Numbered from the stretch's first letter, positions 36,427 through 46,176 are shown. The stretch: DNA of 64,000 bases from Balneolaceae bacterium (GCA_034521495.1 JAXHMK010000010.1:558001-622000); one strand, 5' to 3'. Made by a program: numbers and translations. The notes: generated by a model from the sequence alone, not told the origin.

Positions 36427-37559
36427 TCTCTAAAACATATCTGCCACTCCTCGCTCTCTCCCTCCTATTGTGTATCTCGTGTACAACCACTACTGAACAA
36501 CAAGAAACCGTTTTCACGTTAGAAGGCAAACTGCATAATGCCGACCAGGAGACAATCCGTCTATTCCAGGCCACGGGCCTGAACGCAAATGAGTTTGATG
36601 TTGTGGATACGCTGTCCGTACATGCAGACAGTACGTTTTCAGCATCCTACAGCCTTGAGCCCCATTTTTACCAGTTACGAATTAACGATTCTCTGGATGT
36701 ACCGATTGTTGCGGATTCCAGTCAGAATATCGCGATTACAGTTTCTTCTGTTGGGGAGTACGACGTAACCGGCTCGCCAGACACGGAACTTTTTGAGGAG
36801 TATGAGGAATATCGAACGAATATTTTGGAAGAGATCGTCTATCCGATTAGAGGTCAGTTAAACGATTTGCGGGACCAGAACAACCCGGATGATGCCCAGC
36901 GAATTGAGGAACTTGGGGCACAAGTTTTACGAGCGGAAGCCACCTATCGCGATACGCTGATCCATGCGGTGCGGGAGATGGGAACATCGATCGCCATCTA
37001 CCCAACCATGGTCCGCTGGAACGGCGATAAACATATCGACTACTATGAAGAGCTGGCGGCAGATTTCTCAGAAGAGCATGAAGGTCTTGAAGTGGCAGAA
37101 CTGGTATCGGAGAAAGTCAGGATATTGAAACAGGTGTCCATCGGAGGTAAAGTCTCTGAGATTACGGCTCCGAATCCCGAAGGCGTAGAGAAGTCGCTTT
37201 ATAATAATCTCGGTACCTACACCCTTATCGACTTTTTTGGAAGCTGGTGCGGCCCCTGCCGATCCGAAAGCGATCATTTGAACAGAATGTACAATCAGTA
37301 CAATGATCAAGGCTTTGAGATCTTTGGATTTGGCGTGGAGTTTGACAGACAAAGCTGGCTCCGTGCGCTTGACCAGGATAACCGGACCTGGACCAACGTT
37401 TCTACTGTCAGTGGCTATGAGGGTGAAATTACGAAAGAATATGCCATCACCTCCCTCCCAAAAAACTTCCTCGTGGATGAGAATGGAATCATCATTGCAA
37501 AAGATCTTCACGGCGAGGAACTGGAAGAGAAACTGGCTGAGTTGTTTTCGGAAATCTGA
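36423..37559 (+). CDS. TlpA/AhpC-like thioredoxin-fold lipoprotein with N-terminal DUF4369-like domain
   Basis: 378 residues. Lipobox LLCISC with Cys20 places it in the periplasm. Residues about 30-120 look like the DUF4369 beta domain common in Bacteroidota; a helical linker follows; the C-terminal thioredoxin fold has FFGSWCGPCRSES with Cys276 and Cys279, and the cis-proline in SLPKNFLVDENG. Likely a disulfide reductase for secreted proteins or cytochrome c. It begins with GTG inside the hepT stop. Its last codon touches the cut end of a DUF4199 gene on the other strand. Confidence 0.85.
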   Translation: MISKTYLPLLALSLLLCISCTTTTEQQETVFTLEGKLHNADQETIRLFQATGLNANEFDVVDTLSVHADSTFSASYSLEPHFYQLRINDSLDVPIVADSSQNIAITVSSVGEYDVTGSPDTELFEEYEEYRTNILEEIVYPIRGQLNDLRDQNNPDDAQRIEELGAQVLRAEATYRDTLIHAVREMGTSIAIYPTMVRWNGDKHIDYYEELAADFSEEHEGLEVAELVSEKVRILKQVSIGGKVSEITAPNPEGVEKSLYNNLGTYTLIDFFGSWCGPCRSESDHLNRMYNQYNDQGFEIFGFGVEFDRQSWLRALDQDNRTWTNVSTVSGYEGEITKEYAITSLPKNFLVDENGIIIAKDLHGEELEEKLAELFSEI

Positions 37560-37817
37560 AACTACAACCAGTGTGATGATTAACCCAGATGTGAATCCCT
37601 GTCCCCATGTCATAATCCCGCCGAGATCGTTTTTTCTCTTATCCAGAAGTGCTAAGATGTAGATGACAATCGCCGGAATAGCGAAAAGATTGGTCATGGT
37701 AGCATGCTGGCCAATGTTTTCACCATGCCATCCCATCAATCGCTCGAATACCATCCATAAAAGAGTAATAATTGTAAAATTCAGCCCCCATTTAATCTCC
37801 GTTGTATAATTATTCAT
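37560..37817 (-). pseudogene. DUF4199 family membrane protein, 3' part missing
   Basis: From ATG 37817 the first ~86 codons match the start of DUF4199 proteins (NNYTTEIKWGLNFTIITLLW, NIGQHATMTNLFAIPAIVIY, MTWGQGFTSGLIITLVV): two membrane segments. Full members have about 160-180 residues and four segments. The match stops where the thioredoxin-like gene ends; beyond it the frame reads the complement of that gene. So the 3' half was removed when the neighbouring block arrived. Confidence 0.75.
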
Positions 37818-37924
37818 AAGCTCCCGCCATTTGTGAAAGTTTTACAGAAAATGTAGTACAGGCGAAGAAATAATCCTATAGAAAAGTCTAAACGGTGTTG
37901 GATGGAGTATTACAGCAGAGAAAA

Positions 37925-38034
37925 AGGCACAAGCGGGACGCTTGCGCCATCACATAAAGGAATACTAAAGAAAAAATCGGTTTAAAGTTTAAAGACCAAA
38001 ATTTAAGGTTAACCTTAAACCTTAAACTTTAGAC
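37925..38034. repeat. Palindrome CAAGCG-GGA-CGCTTG plus AAAGTTTAA-type inverted repeats
   Basis: CAAGCG-GGA-CGCTTG at 37930-37944 with the same flanks as the copy at 55545. Further on, TTTAAAGTTTAAAG, TTTAAGGTTAACCTTAAA and CCTTAAACTTTAGAC (38020-38034) form overlapping palindromes; the last is the complement of 35660-35674. Confidence 0.7.
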
Positions 38035-38102
38035 ACTGAATGGCACCGTAACCAGTAAAAGGCTGATTCACCAATCATCAACTTCCAAAGTACAACCAAA
38101 GC

Positions 38103-39380
38103 TTAGATGCTGTACCCATCCGGTATCACCTCTCCTTTCTGGATGATCACGATACCGTCAACAACGGAGTGTTTTTCATATTCGCCATCTTCGAGATGAT
38201 TTCCACCGGTGATTTTTACATCGTTACCGATTCTTACATTTTTATCGATGATAGCGCGGCTGATAAAACACCTCTGGCCAATTCCCATTAACGGCCGGTT
38301 ATCGGATTGATAATCCATATCTTCCCGGGTGGCAAATGTGTCATTCCCCATCACAATGGAGTTCTCAATCGTTGTTCCTTTACCAATACGTGCCCGAATA
38401 CCAATAACTGAGTTTTCAATTCGGCTGGCTTCAATAATACATCCTTCGGCAATTAATACTCGCTCAAGATTTGTACCTGTCAATTTTGATGCAGGCAGGT
38501 AACGAGCGCGGGTATAGATAACCTGGTCGTTATCATATAAATTAAATTCAGGGAGTGTTTTTGCAAGATCCAGGTTAGCCTCAAAAAAGGAACTAATTGT
38601 ACCAATATCTGTCCAGTATCCGTCAAATGAGTAGCTGGATACTTTACTGCCCTCTTCAATAGCTTTTGGAATAATCTCTTTTCCAAAATCAGTGGCATCC
38701 GGATTTTCATCAAACAGGCGAAGCATGATATCTTTACTAAATACATAAATTCCCATTGATGCCAGGTACACCCTGCCCTGTTGCTGCATCTCCGGGGATG
38801 TTTCTGATGACCATTGGCTAAGTTCATCAGATGAGGGTTTCTCCACAAAGCTTTCAATCAGTCCCTCTTCATTGGTTTTCATAATACCAAAACCGGTCGC
38901 TTCATCAGCAGTAACGGGTAATGTGGCAATCGTTACATCAGAATTCTCCTCCTCATGAACATTCAGCAATTTACGATAGTCCATTTGATAAAGCTGGTCA
39001 CCAGATAACACCAGAACCTGGTCATAATCATAATTGGACAAGTGATGCAACGACTGTCGAACAGCATCTGCCGTACCCTGGAACCAATTCGTACTTTTCG
39101 GAGTCTGCTCGGCGGCCAAAATATCTACAAATCCGTGCGAAAAAAGGTCAAAATTGTAGGTATTCTTAATATGCCTGTTCAGTGAAGCAGAATTAAACTG
39201 TGTGAGAACATATATCTTTCGAATCCATGAGTTCAGGCAGTTAGAGATGGGAATATCCACCAGCCGGTATTTTCCGGCAATAGGAACCGCCGGTTTACTT
39301 CTGTGGCGAGTTAACGGATCCAGGCGCGTACCTCTGCCGCCCCCTAAAATAATTGCAATTGTTTTGTCTTCCATGCTCAT
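38103..39380 (-). CDS. glgC: Glucose-1-phosphate adenylyltransferase
   Basis: Makes ADP-glucose for glycogen. 425 residues: LGGGRGTRLDPLTRHRSKPAVPIAGKYRLVD at the N terminus, FQGTADAVRQSLHHLS, the glucose-1-P lysine in ESFVEKPSSD, and a C-terminal left-handed helix (INGR-type hexapeptides such as IGIRARIGKGTTIENSIVMG). Its start is four bases after the glgA stop, so they are one operon. Confidence 0.95.
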   Translation of the reverse strand: MSMEDKTIAIILGGGRGTRLDPLTRHRSKPAVPIAGKYRLVDIPISNCLNSWIRKIYVLTQFNSASLNRHIKNTYNFDLFSHGFVDILAAEQTPKSTNWFQGTADAVRQSLHHLSNYDYDQVLVLSGDQLYQMDYRKLLNVHEEENSDVTIATLPVTADEATGFGIMKTNEEGLIESFVEKPSSDELSQWSSETSPEMQQQGRVYLASMGIYVFSKDIMLRLFDENPDATDFGKEIIPKAIEEGSKVSSYSFDGYWTDIGTISSFFEANLDLAKTLPEFNLYDNDQVIYTRARYLPASKLTGTNLERVLIAEGCIIEASRIENSVIGIRARIGKGTTIENSIVMGNDTFATREDMDYQSDNRPLMGIGQRCFISRAIIDKNVRIGNDVKITGGNHLEDGEYEKHSVVDGIVIIQKGEVIPDGYSI

Positions 39381-39384
39381 AATT

Positions 39385-40821
39385 CTACGATTTCATTGAT
39401 TGATACATTGAGATATAATTTTCAGCAGCTTTCGTCCAGGAAAAATCCAGGTTCATCACATATCTTCTTTTGTTAGCAAATAACCGTTTTTTTGAAAATA
39501 AATCCACTGCTCTTTCAACAGCTTCAACAGCTTCTTGTAATTTAAAGTCCTCAAACACAAATCCATAACCATCCTCTTCATTTACATCTTTCACTGTATC
39601 TGCAAGTCCGCCGGTTTTTCGAACAACCGGAATGGTGCCATACCTCATACTATAAAGCTGATTGAGACCACAGGGTTCCACTCGCGATGGCATCAGTAAA
39701 AAATCACTGCCAGCATAAATCAGGTGAGCCAATCCTTCGTTGTATTCCAAACGGGAATCGAAATAGCCGGTATATTTATTTTCAAGATTTTCAAATATAG
39801 AGTGTAGATGGGGCTCTCCTGTGCCAAGCACAATAAAGTTAGCTTCCACTCCATTTTCATGGCTCTTTTCTATAATGTCAGGCAGCAGATCGGCCCCTTT
39901 TTCACGTACTAATCTTCCAATAAATGAAAAAAGTGGATTTTCGGGATTCAGGTTAAACTCTTCGCACAGTTTCTCTTTATTTTTTGATTTGCCCACTTTG
40001 TAATTTCTAAGAGAGTAGTGTTCCTCGAGATACGTATCTGTTGAGGGATCCCAAACTTCCGTATCTATCCCGTTCAGAATACCAAGAGTTTTAGCACTTT
40101 CCGCTTTTAGCAGATATTCCAGGCCGTGGCAAAATTCCTGTAGCTCATCCATATAACCCTCTGATACTGTGGATACCTTCCAGGCTGTTTTGATTCCGGC
40201 AGCTAATGAATTTAGCTTGTCATCCCAATCAAGCAAGCCAATTTTAAAGTGATCAAAATCAGGAAGGAGCTGAGCATTTTCTATACTGTACTGCCCCTGG
40301 TATTCTCCGTTATGAATGGTAAGCACGGTTGGCACCCCTTTTAAATCTTCATAGCGATAACTCTGGGTCATCATAAAAGGAATCAGTGCGGAATGGTGAT
40401 CGTGGCAATGGACAATATCCGGTACTTCTTCCTGGCGGTTGATCCAGTCTAATGCTGCAATTTGAAAACTAAAAAAACGCTCTTTTTCATCCCAGTAAGC
40501 ATGACCCGACCACGGATCCAAATACACTCCGGGACGATCAAAACGGCCGGGAATGTCAATCAGAAAAAGATCAAATCCTAAATCTGGTTGTATTAGTTTG
40601 CTGATTCTGTATGAAAACGTCGCCTTTCCAAAAGGTGCCCGGTCTTCATATAACAACTCTGTTTCGGCATCTTCCATCCAGGCATTGTAGTAGTGAGGCA
40701 TAATAACCGATGCATGATGCCCGGCCTGGTTTAAATATTTTGGGAGTGCTCCAACTACATCCCCTAAGCCACCGGCTTTTGCCACCGGGTAACACTCGGC
40801 AGAAATGTGAATGATATTCAT
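39385..40821 (-). CDS. glgA: Glycogen (starch) synthase, GT5
   Basis: Transfers glucose from ADP-glucose to the growing glucan. 478 residues. The ADP-binding KAGGLGDVVGALP is at 15-27, HCHDHHSALIPFMM near 145, FIGRLVREKGADLLPDI starts the second Rossmann half and MPSRVEPCGLNQLYSMRYGTIPVVRKTGGLADTV carries the catalytic Glu. It is first in the glgA-glgC operon. Confidence 0.96.
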   Translation of the reverse strand: MNIIHISAECYPVAKAGGLGDVVGALPKYLNQAGHHASVIMPHYYNAWMEDAETELLYEDRAPFGKATFSYRISKLIQPDLGFDLFLIDIPGRFDRPGVYLDPWSGHAYWDEKERFFSFQIAALDWINRQEEVPDIVHCHDHHSALIPFMMTQSYRYEDLKGVPTVLTIHNGEYQGQYSIENAQLLPDFDHFKIGLLDWDDKLNSLAAGIKTAWKVSTVSEGYMDELQEFCHGLEYLLKAESAKTLGILNGIDTEVWDPSTDTYLEEHYSLRNYKVGKSKNKEKLCEEFNLNPENPLFSFIGRLVREKGADLLPDIIEKSHENGVEANFIVLGTGEPHLHSIFENLENKYTGYFDSRLEYNEGLAHLIYAGSDFLLMPSRVEPCGLNQLYSMRYGTIPVVRKTGGLADTVKDVNEEDGYGFVFEDFKLQEAVEAVERAVDLFSKKRLFANKRRYVMNLDFSWTKAAENYISMYQSMKS

Positions 40822-41540
40822 ATATGTTTATAAATCTTAAGGTAACAGCACAACTGTATTTTCTACTCAGAAGAAATAAAAAGATCGAACCACCTGCAAC
40901 GATGTTTATTATTTGATAACATAAAATGCATAAATCTTTTGAATTTTTTTAGTGCCAAAGCAAAATTGCCAACATATAATCGTCATCATAATTTTTTTTG
41001 CAGTTCGATCTTCAAAGAGGAGGACTTACCCCATTTTTATGAATTAACCTTGTTGCACCTGCTTTGTTCTTTTGTCTTGATACAAAAGAACGAAAAATCA
41101 AGGCTGTGAATACTTGGCGGCGGACACGAGTTCACCGTGGAATCCTTTCAATGGTCCATATCGCTCAAAAACTTTAAAATTCGCTACTCACCGGTATGAA
41201 AGGATTCTTCTCACGGTTCAATCGTTGTCCTTTTACCCGCCAACTATTCAAGGCCAACCTATACCAATTAAGTTTCCACTTATAAAATTATACAAACTAT
41301 TAATATTATTTTATTTATAGATTATGAAGTATGAATTTTAGGGTAACTCCACTCAAAGAGCAGTTAATTGTGTTGCAAGTATCCTCACGGAAGCTCAATC
41401 CGTGCGTTTTACTTACTTCATTTATATCAGAAAGAAATTTCTCATCTCAATACCCTTTTAATAAATGCAGAATCTTACTATTGTAACTCCCTCATTGATC
41501 AAGATTCAGAATCATTACCTAAAAACACTCAAATAATAAG
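40822..41540. other. Long intergenic region between glgA and the ABC exporter, with a dispersed-repeat-like unit
   Basis: About 720 bases between divergent genes. No gene is convincing. The middle, about 41050-41250, looks like a repeat commonly seen in this phylum. It has the nested palindrome given separately, a GGCGGCGGACACGAG segment, and two oppositely oriented GAAAGGATTC/GAATCCTTTC words (near 41139 and 41199). The flanks are AT-rich and must hold both promoters. Confidence 0.5.
41067..41103. repeat. Nested palindrome TTCTTTTGT...ACAAAAGAA with CTTGAT/ATCAAG
   Basis: TTCTTTTGT (41067-41075) pairs with ACAAAAGAA (41082-41090). The loop CTTGAT can instead pair with ATCAAG at 41098-41103, giving two exclusive folds. 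I recall similar sequence as an interspersed repeat in Bacteroidota genomes. Confidence 0.55.
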
Positions 41541-42467
41541 ATGGCTACGATAGAGGTAGATAATTTATGTAAAACATTCGGCAAAACGGTTGCTGTGGAT
41601 CATGTTTCATTTGAAGCTCATGAAGGGCGAATTTTTGGCCTTTTGGGACCAAATGGGGCGGGAAAAACCACAACGATTCGAATGATCAACTACATTATTC
41701 CGCAAGATTCAGGTGGTATTATCATCAAGGGATTAAAAGTGAGTCCAAAGACACAGAAACTGATTGGTTATATGCCTGAAGAGCGCGGACTTTATAAAAA
41801 AATGAAAGTTGGTGAGCAGTTGATGTACCTGGCTCAACTGAAAGGATTGGATGCCTCCACCGCTAAAAAAAAGATACGCTATTGGCTGGAACGGTTTGAT
41901 GCAAGCGACTGGCATTCCAAGGTGGTGGGCGAGCTTTCTAAGGGAATGAGCCAAAAGATTCAGTTCATCGCAACGATTGTCCACGATCCGGAAATTTATA
42001 TTTTTGATGAACCTTTCAGCGGCCTCGATCCCATCAACAGCGAACTGCTCAAAGAGATTATTATTGAACTCAGAGAAAAGGGAAAAACGATTCTCTTTTC
42101 CACCCACCGGATGGAACAGGTGGAACAGATGTGCGATGATATCTGTCTGTTTAACAACGGAAAAGTGGTCATGACCGGTAATCTGAGAAAAATCAAAAAA
42201 GAGTTTGGAAAAAACACCGTTTTGCTGGAATTCCAGGGGGATAGCACCTTCCTGGATGAATTGGATGATGTACGAATCAACAACCGATCTACCAATTTTG
42301 CCGAAATTCGAATCCTGAATGGCTCAAGTCATCAGGAAATATTGAGAAAAGCGATGGAGCGTGCTGAGATCCATAAATTTCAACTCGTAGAACCTTCACT
42401 CAATGAAATTTTTATCTCTACAGTAGGCGAAGACAACATCAAAAATAAAGAGGCATTACAAGCATGA
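41541..42467 (+). CDS. ABC transporter ATP-binding protein (NatA-like)
   Basis: 308 residues. Walker A GPNGAGKTT at 36-44, signature LSKGMSQKI at 132-140, Walker B IYIFDEPFSGLDP at 152-164 and the His switch in LFSTHRMEQVEQM. The C-terminal region (from about 215) fits the DUF4162 tail of NatA/YhaQ-type exporters. The following gene, overlapping by four bases, is its membrane subunit. Substrate may be sodium or a drug or peptide; not determinable here. Confidence 0.92.
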   Translation: MATIEVDNLCKTFGKTVAVDHVSFEAHEGRIFGLLGPNGAGKTTTIRMINYIIPQDSGGIIIKGLKVSPKTQKLIGYMPEERGLYKKMKVGEQLMYLAQLKGLDASTAKKKIRYWLERFDASDWHSKVVGELSKGMSQKIQFIATIVHDPEIYIFDEPFSGLDPINSELLKEIIIELREKGKTILFSTHRMEQVEQMCDDICLFNNGKVVMTGNLRKIKKEFGKNTVLLEFQGDSTFLDELDDVRINNRSTNFAEIRILNGSSHQEILRKAMERAEIHKFQLVEPSLNEIFISTVGEDNIKNKEALQA

Positions 42468-43759
42468 GTTGGCGACAAGTTTATTTAGTACTTCGGCGTG
42501 AGTATATAACCCGCATTAAAAGCAAAGGATTTATTGCAGCAACCATCTTAGTCCCCGTTGGATTTGTAGCTTTGTTCGGGATTGGCATCCTCATTTCTGT
42601 CTGGGATAGTGATCTCTCCTTTGAGATCGGTGTGATTGACCAAACAGAGATCCTGGCTCCGTCACTTGTGGAGATGAACCCCGAACGATACACTAATTAT
42701 TCAAGCCTGCCTGAAGATTCATTGCGAACACTCGTTCAACAGGAGCAAATTACCGGGTATATGATTCTCGACGAGGAGCATATAACTACAGACAAACCTC
42801 TCGACTTGATTTACAGCGGAAGTGGCGGTATTCAATTGTTAAACTCCATTCAGTCCGACATGCGCGAGGTGATTCGCGAGGAACGACTCAAAAGAGCTGA
42901 CGTTTCAGAGGATATTCAAGATATTTTTGAAACCAGTGTTTCTTTAAATTCCCGGCGATTAACAGCCGAAGGTGAAGAGGAAGAAGACGACACGGCATTT
43001 TTTACAGTTGTGGGTATGGCGATGGGTTTTATCATCTTCTTTGCCATTTTTGGATATGGCGGTTATATCATGCGTGGGGTCATTGAAGAGAAAACCAACC
43101 GTATTGTGGAAGTGATTACCTCTTCTGTAAAACCGATTGAACTGCTGTCCGGCAAGATGGCTGGTGTAGGCGCGCTTGCTATTACCCAATTTGGAATTTG
43201 GCTTATAGCACTGTTTGGATTAACGAGTATCGCAGGCCCGATTGCAGCTACTATGATGAGCGATCAATCTGCGCAAATGGAACAAGCAATGGGTGCGGCT
43301 GAACAAGCTGAAATACCCGCTTTTATGGATATTCCAACCATCGAAACATCGTTAATTGTTTACTTTATCCTGTTCTTCCTGTTGGGATATCTTCTCTATA
43401 GCTCGCTTTTTGCTGCCATTGGATCAGCTGCCGATTCCGAAACCGATACACAGCAGTTGATGATGCCGGTGACGATCCCGATTATGCTGGCCTACTTTAT
43501 CATGTTTCATGCCTGGAGAAGCCCGGATAGCACATTATCTGTTTTAAGTTCCCTTTTCCCATTCTTCTCTCCTATTGTGATGATTACCCGGATTGCCATT
43601 ACGGAAGTCCCGTTTTGGCAGATTGGATTAGCAATGCTGTTGATGGTCCTTACGTTTATCGGAACGATGTGGCTCAGTGCCAAGATCTATAAAGTGGGTA
43701 TCCTCAGCTATGGCGGAACGGCCAGTTTTAAGGATATTGCGAAGTGGATCAGGCAATGA
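42464..43759 (+). CDS. ABC transporter permease (NatB-like)
   Basis: 431 residues with the ABC-2 permease plan: first membrane helix at 22-45, a large extracytoplasmic domain (50-180), then five or six helices. The conserved GYGGYIMRGVIEEKTNRIVEVITSSVKPIELLSGKM, the motif between helices 2 and 3 in NatB proteins, is present. It overlaps the ATPase gene by ATGA. A heptamer tandem array follows. Confidence 0.88.
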   Translation: MSWRQVYLVLRREYITRIKSKGFIAATILVPVGFVALFGIGILISVWDSDLSFEIGVIDQTEILAPSLVEMNPERYTNYSSLPEDSLRTLVQQEQITGYMILDEEHITTDKPLDLIYSGSGGIQLLNSIQSDMREVIREERLKRADVSEDIQDIFETSVSLNSRRLTAEGEEEEDDTAFFTVVGMAMGFIIFFAIFGYGGYIMRGVIEEKTNRIVEVITSSVKPIELLSGKMAGVGALAITQFGIWLIALFGLTSIAGPIAATMMSDQSAQMEQAMGAAEQAEIPAFMDIPTIETSLIVYFILFFLLGYLLYSSLFAAIGSAADSETDTQQLMMPVTIPIMLAYFIMFHAWRSPDSTLSVLSSLFPFFSPIVMITRIAITEVPFWQIGLAMLLMVLTFIGTMWLSAKIYKVGILSYGGTASFKDIAKWIRQ

Positions 43760-43785
43760 TGCAGGATTTATGATACAGGTTCCAG

Positions 43786-43831
43786 AAATCTCAAATCTCA
43801 AATCTCAAATCTCAAATCTCAAATCTCAAAT
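43786..43831. repeat. Heptamer tandem repeat, (AAATCTC) x 6
   Basis: Six exact copies of AAATCTC from 43786 to 43827, then AAAT. It lies in the short gap between two convergent genes. Slippage would make its length vary between strains. Confidence 0.95.
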
Positions 43832-43868
43832 AAGCTGTAGATTTTTACCTGTCCAAAATCCAATCAAA

Positions 43869-46175
43869 TCACTGATAATCCTGCAGCACTCTTCTCACTC
43901 TTTCATCATACTCTTCCATTAAGAATTGTTCTGCGAGATCGTCTCTTGATCCTGCATTCACAAACTCAAGGGCTGAGGCGGCTATATACCGAATTCCGGG
44001 ATGTATATCTGAAAGAAGATCAGGTAATCTCTCCTCCCAGTTTGCAGATGATCTGTCGTATTCCAAAACAAGATCAAGAGCTTCTTTTCGAACTTCATAC
44101 GGAAACTGTTCAGCGGTAAATGTTGAGGCCATCTCAACTGCAGACTCTGTTTCACCCTTTTCTGCCAATAACTGAAGTATAGAAGGTACTTGATCCAAAA
44201 CCGGTTCACGAGATATTAGATTTCCAGCAATAGTATTAAAACGGCCGGCATCTGTTACTTCTGCAAGAGAGCGAATTGCTGCTCCTTGAATTTTAGGACT
44301 GCCCGGTTGAAGAATAATATTCTGAAGACGACTGATGATCTGCTCATTGCCCGGGAAATCAGCCAGTGCTTCTACAGCAGCTAAACGAACCGCAGAATGT
44401 CGTTGAGAGGAAGAATAATCCAGGAATCGCTGATCCATCCCAGACGCACCGGATGTTAATACGGATAAAGATCGAACAATTTCTGCATAAACTTGTGGAT
44501 TAGATTCAACCCGAAGTATATCATCCAGAGCCAGCTGAAGATCTGGGTTGTCGGTATAATTAGCGAGTCCTTTTGCTGCTTCAACCCGTTGTTCTGGATC
44601 GGTATCGTTACGCAATTGATTAATCCAGAACATGAACGGTTTTTCAACATTCAAATAGATATCATCCCGATTTTCAATACTCAATTTTAAATTTTCAATC
44701 CCCGGTGAAACACTTATAACTGAACTTTCTGTTTCTCCAGTAAAGGTAACCTCATGTTGATCTGACCCTCGAAATGTGATCTCTTCCACTGAAACCGTTA
44801 CCAACTCATCAATCATTTGATTGACTGCTTCGAAATTGATCTGAACGGTATTATCCGTCTCGTTCCATTCCACTTCAGCCGTGTATTTAACAGTGTCTTT
44901 CTCCTCAATCTCAAATTCTCCAAGCTCAAATCCATTAAAAAACGGCTGACCTGATTCATTATATATTATTTCAGATAATTCCTTCCAGCCCAATATATTG
45001 CGCCCATTTTCTAAAATATTATTCAAAGATGTCTGGAGGGATGCTTTGAATCTCGGTAGCTCGTTTGAAGAGAAAAAATACTCCCATCTTGAATAGTTAT
45101 GAAGTGAAAACACATCATAAGGGGACTGGTCATCCATCTCCACATTGAGTTCAAATTCAAATAACTGATTTGCAAGGACTGCATGAGCGGAATGAATGGC
45201 ATCGGCATCACTCCACTGCTCTTCTCGAATTTGTGTACCAATCCACTGACTCAGTACACCTCTCTGAATTTGTTGGATCATATCTCCATGATCTCTGTAC
45301 ACAAATACAATACCAGCGGCATACGATTTTGTCTCCCAAAAGTCGTTATCTAAAACAACAATAGTCAGATCCCGATATGGATATGATGCGTTTATCTTAT
45401 TCCTTACAGCTTGAATGGTAGTTGCAGCCAGTTCCTCAAAATTGGTTTCTGAAGATAGATCTGATTCAGAATAAACCCTCACCTGTATTGGGCCTTGGCT
45501 GCCTTCTTGACGAGCTCTGTTTACAGATGTTGATGATTGTTCCGATATCTCACCAAGCACCCATCCCAAAGATGTGGCAGGAATAGGAGTATCAGATCTA
45601 TAGGTTGTCCGTTCCTCTTCTACACTTACAACCTCTGACTCTGCTCTTTGGCCATTTGCCACCAAAGTTTGTCCTGATGGATGTGTGACACGCAACTCCG
45701 TTGTAAATTGAACTCTTGGATGGTCAATCACCGGAAGCCAGTGCCGGGTAGATTTAGGAAGTTGAGAAGTCCAGGTTGTTCGGTTTACGTTTCTCAGAAC
45801 CCCAAACCTGGGATTTGCCTTATACTGAATCCTGATATTCAAAACCGATTCCTCTGCAAAAACCTCATTGAGATAGATAACAAGGCTATCATTCAGTGCT
45901 GTAAATTCTCTTTCAGTGTCATTCACTGAAACACCCAGAATATTCAGCCGGCTCGCATCAAAAACCAGTGTATCGGGATCATCAATATTTACTGTCGCAC
46001 GATAGAGCAGATCTCCCTCAATGGCACCAAACTCATCAATATGAATATCGGCGTTTAGGTGCTGCAGTGTAATATCCATTTTCGGATATTTTTGATAATC
46101 CCAATTTTGTGAGTGAGCGAGATTTGACACCCCCATGACAAAGAGAAATGTAAAAAGCAGTATTCGTTTATTCAT
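43869..46175 (-). CDS. M1-aminopeptidase-like protein without a zinc site, with HEAT repeats
   Basis: 768 residues from ATG 46175, chosen because MNKRILLFTFLFVMG is a signal peptide; the frame is open six codons further. The N-terminal 210 residues form the M1 beta saddle (VLNIRIQYKANPRFGVL, LPKSTRHWLPVIDHPRVQFT). Where M1 enzymes have GAMEN and HExxHxWxG, this protein has SYAAGIVF and RGVLSQWIG (305-313), so both Zn His and the catalytic Glu are gone. The C-terminal third (about 550-768) has HEAT-like repeats (VRLAAVEALADFP, IQGAAIRSLAEVT). It is probably a secreted binding or scaffold protein. It follows the HisN-like gene directly. Confidence 0.75.
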   Translation of the reverse strand: MNKRILLFTFLFVMGVSNLAHSQNWDYQKYPKMDITLQHLNADIHIDEFGAIEGDLLYRATVNIDDPDTLVFDASRLNILGVSVNDTEREFTALNDSLVIYLNEVFAEESVLNIRIQYKANPRFGVLRNVNRTTWTSQLPKSTRHWLPVIDHPRVQFTTELRVTHPSGQTLVANGQRAESEVVSVEEERTTYRSDTPIPATSLGWVLGEISEQSSTSVNRARQEGSQGPIQVRVYSESDLSSETNFEELAATTIQAVRNKINASYPYRDLTIVVLDNDFWETKSYAAGIVFVYRDHGDMIQQIQRGVLSQWIGTQIREEQWSDADAIHSAHAVLANQLFEFELNVEMDDQSPYDVFSLHNYSRWEYFFSSNELPRFKASLQTSLNNILENGRNILGWKELSEIIYNESGQPFFNGFELGEFEIEEKDTVKYTAEVEWNETDNTVQINFEAVNQMIDELVTVSVEEITFRGSDQHEVTFTGETESSVISVSPGIENLKLSIENRDDIYLNVEKPFMFWINQLRNDTDPEQRVEAAKGLANYTDNPDLQLALDDILRVESNPQVYAEIVRSLSVLTSGASGMDQRFLDYSSSQRHSAVRLAAVEALADFPGNEQIISRLQNIILQPGSPKIQGAAIRSLAEVTDAGRFNTIAGNLISREPVLDQVPSILQLLAEKGETESAVEMASTFTAEQFPYEVRKEALDLVLEYDRSSANWEERLPDLLSDIHPGIRYIAASALEFVNAGSRDDLAEQFLMEEYDERVRRVLQDYQ

Positions 46176-46176
46176 A

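Noticed and set aside
37068-37817. A 249-codon minus-strand protein
   Set aside because: Only its first 86 codons look like a protein (DUF4199); the rest is the antisense of the thioredoxin-like gene.
43786-43831. Short direct repeats as a CRISPR array
   Set aside because: The unit is only seven bases with no spacers; there are no cas genes.
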